A stretch of 64,000 nucleotides of DNA. Source: Zoogloeaceae bacterium (GTDB lineage: Bacteria; Pseudomonadota; Gammaproteobacteria; Burkholderiales; Rhodocyclaceae). The notes beneath the pieces are model-generated. The model saw nothing but the letters and a program-made list of their open reading frames with translations, did no database searches and was not told where the DNA came from. The translations under genes were made by a program, and so were the position numbers. Positions within the stretch are counted from its first letter, which is position 1. Each line of letters begins with the position of its first letter. The stretch covers positions 252,118 through 316,117 of the forward strand of contig JACKMA010000005.1 of the NCBI GenBank assembly GCA_024235635.1. Direction: 5' to 3'. Of the stretch, positions 57,941 through 64,000 are shown piece by piece.

Positions 57941-59932
57941 TCAGGGCTCGCTGTCGAGGAAGCTGCGCAGCTTCTCTGAGCGGCTCGGGTGGCGAAGCTT
58001 GCGCAGAGCCTTGGCTTCAATCTGGCGGATGCGCTCGCGGGTGACGTCGAACTGCTTGCCGACTTCTTCCAGCGTGTGGTCGGTGTTCATCTCGATGCCG
58101 AAGCGCATGCGCAGCACCTTGGCCTCGCGCGGCGTCAGCGAGTCGAGCACGTCGCCGGTGGCATCACGCAGGCTCGAATACATCGCCGCGTCGGCCGGTG
58201 CCAGGGTGGCCGTGTCCTCGATGAAATCGCCCAGATGGGAGTCGTCGTCGTCGCCGATCGGCGTCTCCATCGAGATCGGCTCCTTCGAGATCTTCATGAT
58301 CTTGCGGATCTTCTCCTCCGGCATCTCCATCTTCTTGGCGAGCGTCGCCGGATCCGGCTCCTGGCCGGTTTCCTGCAGGATCTGCCGCGAGATCCGGTTC
58401 ATCTTGTTGATCGTCTCGATCATGTGCACCGGAATCCGGATGGTGCGGGCCTGGTCGGCGATCGAACGCGTGATGGCCTGGCGGATCCACCAGGTGGCGT
58501 AGGTCGAGAACTTGTAGCCGCGCCGGTATTCGAACTTGTCCACTGCCTTCATCAGGCCGATGTTGCCTTCCTGGATCAGGTCGAGGAACTGCAGGCCGCG
58601 GTTGGTGTATTTCTTGGCGATCGAAATCACCAGGCGCAGGTTGGCCTCGGTCATCTCGCGCTTGGCACGGCGCGCCTTGGCTTCGCCGGTGGACATCTGT
58701 TTGTTGATGTCCTTCAGTTCCTTCAGCGGCAGGCCAATGCGCTCCTGCAATTCGATCAGCTTCTGCTGCTCTTCGAGCACTGCCGGATGCACGCGCATCA
58801 GGCCTTCGGCGTAGGCCTTGCCCGAGCCGATTTCCTTCTTGAGCCAGTCGAGGTTGGTCTCGTGGCCCGGGAACACCTTGATGAAATGCGTGCGCGGCAT
58901 GCCCGCCCGGTCGACGCACAACTGCAGGATCTGGCGCTCGTGCGCACGTACCTGCTCGACCATGTGGCGAACGGAGTCGCACAGCCGTTCGATCGACTTG
59001 GCGGTGAAGCGGATCAACAGCAACTGCTCGGAGATCGACTGCTGATGGGCGCGGTAGTCCTTGTTCTGCGAGCCGCCTTCGTCGAGCGCCGCGACCATGT
59101 TTTCGTAGTGCCCGCGGATGTCGTCGAAGCGGATCAACGCCTCGGCCCGGAGCAGTGCGAGCGATGCGGCCGCGGCCTTGCTGCCGTCGGCATCCTCGTC
59201 CTCGTCGTCGTCGCTCGAATCGTCGGACTCGGGACCCGACGCATCGTTGTCGGCGAGCGAAGCCGCCGCGGTATGCTGGTTGAGTTCTTCCTCAGGTGCA
59301 TTGGGATCGGTCAGCCCGTCGACCAGTTCGTCGATGCGCATCTCGTCGCGGGCGACCTTGTCGGCCAGTTCGAGGATCTCGCCGATCGTCGTGGGGCAGG
59401 CCGAGATGGCCTGCACCATGTGGCGCAGACCGTCCTCGATGCGCTTTGCGATCTCGATCTCGCCCTCGCGGGTGAGCAGATTGACGATACCCATCTCGCG
59501 CATGTACATGCGCACCGGATCGGTGGTGCGGCCGAATTCGGTATCGACCGTCGACAGTGCCTGCTCGGTTTCTTCCTCGACGTCCTCGTCATTGACGGCC
59601 GATGCCGTGCCATCGTTCATCAACAGGTCTTCGGCGCTGGGCGCTTCGTCGTAGACCTGGATGTTCATCGAGTTGAAGGTCGCGATGATCGACTCGATCT
59701 GCTCGGCATCGACGACGTCGTCGGGCAGGTGGTCGTTGATCTCCGCGTAGGTCAGATAGCCGCGTTCCTTGCCGAGGGTGATCAGGGTCTTCAGACGGGT
59801 GCGCCGAACGTCCGCGTCGAGCTGGGGCACCGGGGTGTTTTCCTCGACGGCGCGCTTGTCCTTGGCGCGAGGGCGCGCTGCTCGGCCGCGGCTGGCCGCA
59901 CGGCGGGTTTCTTTAGACTTATCCCTCGGCAT
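57941..59932 (-). CDS. rpoD: RNA polymerase primary sigma factor (sigma-70)
   Basis: The 663-residue housekeeping sigma. Region 1.1 (about 40-110) has GKERGYLTYAEINDHLP. A basic, low-complexity N-terminus (residues 1-30) and an acidic non-conserved insert with a run of Asp/Ser (about 240-260) are typical for the Gram-negative type. Region 1.2 has TTDPVRMYMREMG, region 2 has LRLVISIAKKYTNRGLQFLD (quoted to 20), YATWWIRQAI, region 3 has NKMNRISRQILQETG and region 4 ends RERIRQIEAKALRKLRHPSR. All DNA- and core-binding regions are present. It is third in the order dnaG-rpoD of this operon and has its own probable -10 box in the AT-rich gap after dnaG. Confidence 0.97.
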   Translation of the reverse strand: MPRDKSKETRRAASRGRAARPRAKDKRAVEENTPVPQLDADVRRTRLKTLITLGKERGYLTYAEINDHLPDDVVDAEQIESIIATFNSMNIQVYDEAPSAEDLLMNDGTASAVNDEDVEEETEQALSTVDTEFGRTTDPVRMYMREMGIVNLLTREGEIEIAKRIEDGLRHMVQAISACPTTIGEILELADKVARDEMRIDELVDGLTDPNAPEEELNQHTAAASLADNDASGPESDDSSDDDEDEDADGSKAAAASLALLRAEALIRFDDIRGHYENMVAALDEGGSQNKDYRAHQQSISEQLLLIRFTAKSIERLCDSVRHMVEQVRAHERQILQLCVDRAGMPRTHFIKVFPGHETNLDWLKKEIGSGKAYAEGLMRVHPAVLEEQQKLIELQERIGLPLKELKDINKQMSTGEAKARRAKREMTEANLRLVISIAKKYTNRGLQFLDLIQEGNIGLMKAVDKFEYRRGYKFSTYATWWIRQAITRSIADQARTIRIPVHMIETINKMNRISRQILQETGQEPDPATLAKKMEMPEEKIRKIMKISKEPISMETPIGDDDDSHLGDFIEDTATLAPADAAMYSSLRDATGDVLDSLTPREAKVLRMRFGIEMNTDHTLEEVGKQFDVTRERIRQIEAKALRKLRHPSRSEKLRSFLDSEP

Positions 59933-59975
59933 AGGAGACCCTCAAGCAGTAAGAAATTCTGGGTAAAAACATAAA

Positions 59976-59981
59976 ATTATA
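59976..59981 (-). promoter_or_regulatory. candidate internal promoter -10 box for rpoD
   Basis: A perfect TATAAT on the reverse strand lies in a 35-base A/T-rich stretch, directly after the dnaG stop and 43 bases before the rpoD ATG. The rest of the operon is GC-rich, so the AT tract is conspicuous. A good -35 is not found. GAGGG is the ribosome site. Confidence 0.45.
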
Positions 59982-61784
59982 CTACGAATCCGCTTCGCCG
60001 TGTCCCCCTGCCCGGGTCTGACGTTCCCGCAGCAACTCACCATACCGTTTTAGCTGTTCCGGACTGAGCCGTCCGCCCGAATTCAGCGTCGCCTGCAGCC
60101 CGGAGAATTCCGCGCCGAGTGCGATCTCGTGCAGCTTGTGCAGGGTGTCGGAAAACAAGGATTCGAGTGCCGATTCGTCGAACAGGTTCTCTTCGGTGGT
60201 GGCCGCGGTCGCCCTCAGGGTTTCCTCGTGAGGGGTGTCCCTGAAGAACTCGAGCAGCGCACCGAGCCCGCCACGGATCGGCAGTTCGCCCAGGCCGTCG
60301 GCGTCGATCAGGGCGAGCAGGGCGCGTCCCGCGTCGGTGTCGGCAGGAATGCCGTCGCTGCGAATGCGGCTGACCAGATGCGGGTGCAGCAGTACCATGC
60401 GCAGCAAGGTGTCCTCGGGTGGCCGCGTGATCCGTCTCGAGCGTGAGGGCCACCGGGTGCGGCGCGGTCCGGGGGCGCCGGGCTTGCGCACCGGTTCGCC
60501 ACCGGACTGATCGAGGCCGTAGCTCTGTTCCAGTTCGGCCTGGCTCAGCCCGGCCCGCTCGGCAGTGCGCTTCAGCACCTGCAGCCGGAGCAACGGGGCA
60601 GCGATGCGGGTTACCAGCGGCTGTGCGCTGTGGGCGTAGCGCGCGCGGCCTTCGGCGGTGTCGAAATCGATGTCTTCGGCCAGCTGTTCCTCGAGCAGCG
60701 TGGCGAGCGGCGTTGCCCGTGCCGCCGCGTCGAGAAAGGTCTGCGCGCCCTCGGCGCGGACGAAACTGTCCGGATCGTGCTCCGACGGCAGAAACAGAAA
60801 GGCAACGCCGCGGTCGTCGCGCAGGTGCTCGAGCGAGGCTTCGAGCGCGCGCCGTGCCGCGCGGCGGCCGGCCGCGTCGCCGTCGAAACAGAACACGACG
60901 CGCTCCGAGCTGCGCAGCAGGCGCTGGACGTGAGTCGGCGTCGTGGCGGTTCCCAATGTGGCAACCGCGTTGTCGACACCGAACTGGGCAAGCGAGACCA
61001 CGTCCATGTAGCCTTCGACCACGATGACGCTGCCGTGGTTGCGGATGGCGTCGCGCGCCTGCAGTTGTCCATAGAGTTCCCGACCCTTCTCGAAGACCGG
61101 CGTTTCGGGCGAGTTCATGTACTTGGGCTCGCCCTTGTCGATGATGCGGCCGCCAAAGCCGATCACATTGCCGCGGGCGTCGTGGATCGGAAACATGATG
61201 CGATCGCGAAATCGGTCGTAGCGGCGGCCCTGGTCGTTTTCGATCACCAGGCCCGCTTCGAGCAGGCGGGGGTCCTGGTAGTCCGGAAACGCGTCGGCGA
61301 GGGTCTGCCAGCCGGCGGGTGCATAGCCGATGCCGTATTGCTGTGCGATGCGTCCCGACAGACCGCGGCCCTTGAGGTAGTCGATGGCGCGCTGGCTGTC
61401 ACGCAGGCGTGCCCGGAAATGCGCGGCGGCCGTGGCCAGCATCTCGGTCAGTGCCGGTTCGTGCCGTTGCCGCTCACCTGTCCGCGAGCGGACGTCGTCG
61501 GGCACCTGGAGGCCGGCCTGGCCGGCGATCTGCGCGACGGCATCGGCGAAACCCAGTCCGCTGTACTGCATCAGGAAGCCGATCGCGCTGCCGTGGGCGC
61601 CACAGCCAAAGCAGTGGAAGAACTGCTTGCTGGGGCTGACCGAGAACGACGCACTCTTCTCGTCGTGGAACGGGCAGCAGGCAAAGAAGTTGGCGCCGCT
61701 CTTCTTCAGCGGCACATACTGGCCGATCAGGTCGACGATGTCGGTTCGTGCCAGCAGATCCTGGATGAAGGACTGCGGAATCAT
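59982..61784 (-). CDS. dnaG: DNA primase
   Basis: Makes RNA primers for replication. The 600-residue product begins MIPQSFIQDLLARTDIVDLI. The CHC2 zinc finger is at residues 40-66 (CPFHDEKSASF ... HCFGCG). The RNA-polymerase core follows with RFRDRIMFPIHDARGNVIGF (quoted to 20), the TOPRIM motifs VVEGYMDVVSL and FCFDGDAAGRRA, and a C-terminal helicase-binding domain (about 440-600). All catalytic acidic residues are present. It lies 23 bases after yqeY and 49 bases before rpoD in the macromolecular synthesis operon. Confidence 0.97.
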   Translation of the reverse strand: MIPQSFIQDLLARTDIVDLIGQYVPLKKSGANFFACCPFHDEKSASFSVSPSKQFFHCFGCGAHGSAIGFLMQYSGLGFADAVAQIAGQAGLQVPDDVRSRTGERQRHEPALTEMLATAAAHFRARLRDSQRAIDYLKGRGLSGRIAQQYGIGYAPAGWQTLADAFPDYQDPRLLEAGLVIENDQGRRYDRFRDRIMFPIHDARGNVIGFGGRIIDKGEPKYMNSPETPVFEKGRELYGQLQARDAIRNHGSVIVVEGYMDVVSLAQFGVDNAVATLGTATTPTHVQRLLRSSERVVFCFDGDAAGRRAARRALEASLEHLRDDRGVAFLFLPSEHDPDSFVRAEGAQTFLDAAARATPLATLLEEQLAEDIDFDTAEGRARYAHSAQPLVTRIAAPLLRLQVLKRTAERAGLSQAELEQSYGLDQSGGEPVRKPGAPGPRRTRWPSRSRRITRPPEDTLLRMVLLHPHLVSRIRSDGIPADTDAGRALLALIDADGLGELPIRGGLGALLEFFRDTPHEETLRATAATTEENLFDESALESLFSDTLHKLHEIALGAEFSGLQATLNSGGRLSPEQLKRYGELLRERQTRAGGHGEADS

Positions 61785-61807
61785 GCCCGCGGAAAACGCC
61801 CTTCGCG

Positions 61808-62260
61808 TCAGGAACCGGCCGCGAGCGCCTTGCGCGCGAGCGCCGAGACCCGCGCCATGTCCGCGCGTCCGGCCAAGGCCGGCTTGAGCGCCGACATCAG
61901 GCGACCCATGTCCGACGGTTGGGTGCTGCCGGTCTCGGCCATCGCCTTCGCGATCGCCGCTTCGATGGCGGCTTCGTCGAGCTGCTCCGGAAGATAGGCA
62001 GACAGCACCTCGATCTCGAATCGCTCGGCATCGGCGAGGTCGTTGCGACCTGCATCGGCGTACTGGTTGGCGGCGTCGCGTCGCTGCTTGACCGCGCGCT
62101 CGACGACCGCGGTCACGCCGGCGTCGTCGAGCTCCAGGCGATCGTCGATCTCCCGTTGCTTGACCGCAGCCAGTAGGAGCCGGATCGCCGACAGTCGTCG
62201 GCTGTCCCGCGCCTTCATCGCAGCCTTCATGTCGTCACCGATGCGCTGCTTGAGTGACAT
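61808..62260 (-). CDS. yqeY: GatB/YqeY domain protein
   Basis: A 150-residue protein of the YqeY family, related to the C-terminal tRNA-binding region of GatB. It begins SLKQRIGDDMKAAMKARDSR, with LSAIRLLLAAVKQREIDDR, QYADAGRNDLADAERFEIEV, LSAYLPEQLDEAAIEAAIA and the terminal DMGRLMSALKPALAGRADMA (quoted to 20). The exact role is unknown. It sits between rpsU and dnaG, as in many proteobacteria. It begins 100 bases after rpsU, past a strong hairpin. Confidence 0.92.
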   Translation of the reverse strand: MSLKQRIGDDMKAAMKARDSRRLSAIRLLLAAVKQREIDDRLELDDAGVTAVVERAVKQRRDAANQYADAGRNDLADAERFEIEVLSAYLPEQLDEAAIEAAIAKAMAETGSTQPSDMGRLMSALKPALAGRADMARVSALARKALAAGS

Positions 62261-62299
62261 GCGGGTCTCCGGTCATATTCGAGCCTATGAGCACAAAAC

Positions 62300-62334
62300 C
62301 ACACAGGCGCGGACCGCTGGTCCGCGCCTGTGTG
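62300..62334 (-). terminator. strong hairpin between rpsU and yqeY, likely attenuating terminator
   Basis: A perfect 16-bp stem with a three-base loop: CACACAGGCGCGGACC at 62300-62315 pairs with 62319-62334. On the transcribed (reverse) strand it is followed by GGTTTTGT, a short U-rich tract. It would make many transcripts stop after rpsU, so S21 is produced in excess of primase and sigma, as known for the E. coli operon. Confidence 0.85.
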
Positions 62335-62360
62335 CGCGTGATCGTCCCTGCGTCGGGAAG

Positions 62361-62573
62361 TCAGTACATCTTGGGCGGCAGCATCTGGCTGCGCAGGCGC
62401 TTGTGATGGCGCTTGATGGCGGCGGCAAGCTTGCGCTTGCGCTCGGCCGTCGGCTTCTCGTAGAACTCGCGCGAACGAAGCTCGGTGATCACACCGGCCT
62501 TCTCGATCGTGCGCTTGAAACGGCGGATGGCAACCTCGAACGGCTCGTTTTCCTTGACGCGGATACCCGGCAT
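62361..62573 (-). CDS. rpsU: 30S ribosomal protein S21
   Basis: The 70-residue S21 begins PGIRVKENEPFEVAIRRFKR, with TIEKAGVITELRSREFYEKP and the arginine/lysine-rich tail HHKRLRSQMLPPKMY. The length and sequence are typical. AAGGA lies seven bases upstream of the ATG and a good sigma-70 promoter lies 42 bases before it. It is the first gene of the macromolecular synthesis operon and divergent from tsaD. Confidence 0.97.
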   Translation of the reverse strand: MPGIRVKENEPFEVAIRRFKRTIEKAGVITELRSREFYEKPTAERKRKLAAAIKRHHKRLRSQMLPPKMY

Positions 62574-62614
62574 TACTGCTTCCTTGACTTGTTCGGTCGG
62601 CGTAAAAGCGAGTG

Positions 62615-62643
62615 ATCATACCTGCAAAATAGTTGCTCGCCAA
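62615..62643 (-). promoter_or_regulatory. sigma-70 promoter of rpsU operon
   Basis: The reverse strand has TTGGCG at 62643-62638, a 17-base spacer and TATGAT at 62620-62615. It is the best-spaced promoter pair seen in this window, 42 bases before the rpsU start. Confidence 0.7.
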
Positions 62644-62706
62644 GGCTTGAATCACCCTGCAAAGTAAGTGCCGATATCAACGCTGGCTCTCGCCTACACT
62701 CGCCCC

Positions 62707-63732
62707 ATGACCGTACTCGGCATCGAATCCTCCTGCGACGAAACCGGTGTGGCGCTCTACGAGCCCGGGCGCGGCCTGCTGGCCCACCGGCTGCATTCGC
62801 AGATCGCCCTGCATGCGGAGTACGGCGGTGTCGTGCCGGAACTGGCTTCGCGCGATCACATCCGGCGCTTGCCGCAGCTGATCGACCAGACGCTGGCCGA
62901 GGCCGGCGTCACGCGGCAGGACATCGGAGCGATCGGCTATACCGCCGGCCCGGGACTGGCCGGTGCGCTTCTCGTCGGTGCCAGCGTTGCCGAGGCCATG
63001 GCCTTCGCGCTCGATATCCCGGCGCTTCCGATCCACCACCTCGAGGGGCACCTGCTGTCACCGATGCTGTCGGACGATGCGCCGCAGTTCCCGTTCGTTG
63101 CCTTGCTGGTATCGGGTGGTCATACCCAGCTCATGCGGGTCGATGGTGTCGGCCGCTATCGATTGCTTGGAGAATCGGTGGATGACGCCGCCGGCGAGGC
63201 TTTCGACAAGACTGCCAAGCTGCTCGGCCTGGGCTATCCCGGCGGCCCCGAACTGGCACGACTGGCTGAGCGTGGTACGGCCGGCCGAACGTCGCTGCCG
63301 CGGCCGATGCTCAAGGCCGACCACCTCGATTTCAGCTTCAGCGGGCTCAAGACTGCAGTGTTGACGGCATACCAGAGTGGTCATCGGACGGACGAGGCGC
63401 GGGCAGACCTGGCGGCCGAGTTCCAGCGGGCGGTGGTCGAGGTGCTGGTGGCGAAGTCGCTCAAGGCGGTCGAGCGATCGGGGCTGGACACGCTGGTCGT
63501 CGCGGGCGGCGTCGGCGCCAACCGGCATTTGCGCGATGAACTGGACGCGGCCTGCCGGCAGCGCGGCTGGCGGGTGTGCTATCCCGAGCCGGCGCTGTGC
63601 ACCGACAACGGCGCGATGATCGCCCTGGCCGCGTCGATGCGATTGCAGGCGGGCCTGATCGACGCGACCGAGCGGACGATCGCGGTGCGCCCCCGCTGGC
63701 CACTCGACCAGGAGTGTGTCGACCCGGATTGA
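62707..63732 (+). CDS. tsaD: tRNA N6-adenosine threonylcarbamoyltransferase
   Basis: Transfers threonylcarbamoyl to A37 of ANN-decoding tRNAs, with TsaB and TsaE. The 341-residue product begins MTVLGIESSCDETGVALYEP. HAEYGGVVPELASRDHIRR carries the metal ligand region, then GYTAGPGLAGALLVG, HHLEGHLLSPM (H-x-x-x-H metal ligands), LLVSGGHTQL, DDAAGEAFDK and AGGVGANRHLR follow, with the C-terminal CTDNGAMIALAA. All are present. The ATG at 62707 is taken over an open extension to 62668. It is divergent from rpsU, the usual arrangement. Confidence 0.96.
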   Translation: MTVLGIESSCDETGVALYEPGRGLLAHRLHSQIALHAEYGGVVPELASRDHIRRLPQLIDQTLAEAGVTRQDIGAIGYTAGPGLAGALLVGASVAEAMAFALDIPALPIHHLEGHLLSPMLSDDAPQFPFVALLVSGGHTQLMRVDGVGRYRLLGESVDDAAGEAFDKTAKLLGLGYPGGPELARLAERGTAGRTSLPRPMLKADHLDFSFSGLKTAVLTAYQSGHRTDEARADLAAEFQRAVVEVLVAKSLKAVERSGLDTLVVAGGVGANRHLRDELDAACRQRGWRVCYPEPALCTDNGAMIALAASMRLQAGLIDATERTIAVRPRWPLDQECVDPD

Positions 63733-63853
63733 TGGCGGCGACACGCCTGCGGCGCACTCGCAAGCGCGTCACGGCGCCACGGCTGGCGGCGTACGACGTC
63801 GTCGCATGCCTTTGCGCCCGCACTGGCCGTCGAGTGAGACCCGTTGGTCAGCT

Positions 63854-64000
63854 TCAATTGCCGCCGATTCGGCTTTCCTCACCGCGCAGCAGTCGCGAGA
63901 TGTTTGCACGGTGTCGCCAGACCAGCAGGATCGCCATCGCCAGGGCTGCCACCGCGAGGCTGCGGCTGCCGGTGCTCCATATCGTTAGCGGTGGCGCCAC
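63854..64000 (-). CDS. plsY: glycerol-3-phosphate acyltransferase PlsY, 5' part cut by window edge
   Basis: Only the last 48 codons and the stop lie in the window. They read VAPPLTIWSTGSRSLAVAAL then AMAILLVWRHRANISRLLRG and end EESRIGGN. The final membrane helix followed by W-R-H-R-x-N-I-x-R-L-L-x-G-x-E-x-R-I-G is the conserved C-terminus of PlsY, the acyl-phosphate:glycerol-3-phosphate acyltransferase of the inner membrane. It converges on tsaD with about 120 bases between. Linkage of plsY and tsaD is common in gammaproteobacteria. Confidence 0.88.
   Translation of the reverse strand: MAPPLTIWSTGSRSLAVAALAMAILLVWRHRANISRLLRGEESRIGGN

Noticed and set aside
57989..59974. 661-codon forward frame over rpoD
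   Set aside because: Antisense to rpoD, which has all sigma-70 regions. No independent evidence for a gene.

Overview
The window is high-GC (by eye about two thirds G+C), densely coded DNA from a free-living, flagellated Gram-negative bacterium. Gene families and neighbourhoods (rpsU-yqeY-dnaG-rpoD with tRNA-Ile(CAT), pcnB-panB, purN-DUF3108, TonB-receptor/YfiR signalling genes, pxpBCA) point to the Gammaproteobacteria, most likely near the Xanthomonadales (Lysobacterales). That placement is inference from gene content. No integrase, transposase or CRISPR array is visible.

Layout. 1-5.4 kb: a minus-strand run perM-hda-HAD phosphatase-pcnB-deoxynucleoside kinase-panB (cut by the left edge). 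5.5-10.9 kb: purM, then an RND efflux adaptor and pump. 10.9-20.9 kb: mixed housekeeping genes, including a metallophosphoesterase, an unknown multi-pass membrane protein, miaA, a TraB/GumN protein, mutL, dedA, purN, a DUF3108 protein, an RsmB-like methyltransferase and a secreted PLD-like protein. 21-23.9 kb: acyl desaturase, cytochrome P460-like protein, rluE and a DUF192 protein. 24-27.2 kb: flhB-flhA of the flagellar export gate. 27.2-29.8 kb: an unknown secreted protein and glnS.

30.1-37.7 kb is the most distinctive block. It is a four-gene operon of TonB-dependent receptor, YfiR-like periplasmic protein, hybrid histidine kinase with a CHASE8-like periplasmic sensor and an HPt domain, and a REC-PAS-GGDEF-EAL response regulator. 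It reads as an outer-membrane-to-cyclic-di-GMP signalling chain. It is followed by an ECF sigma/ZAS anti-sigma pair, crcB, hrpA and a second hybrid kinase (43.6-46.3 kb).

46.3-52.2 kb: the 5-oxoprolinase genes pxpB-pxpC-pxpA, an EI24-like membrane protein, a CinA N-domain-like protein, an unknown small protein, a YgjP-type metalloprotease and gloA. 52.2-56.3 kb: a second cyclic-di-GMP module, a REC-HD-GYP regulator followed by a large hybrid kinase. 56.3-57.8 kb is a gene-poor stretch directly 3' of tRNA-Ile(CAT), with a large nested palindrome. 57.9-62.6 kb is the macromolecular synthesis operon rpsU-yqeY-dnaG-rpoD, with a strong hairpin after rpsU. tsaD runs divergently from it, and plsY is cut by the right edge.

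Recurring traits are tight gene packing with 1-26 base overlaps and several TTG/GTG starts backed by a Shine-Dalgarno sequence or by stop-start overlap.
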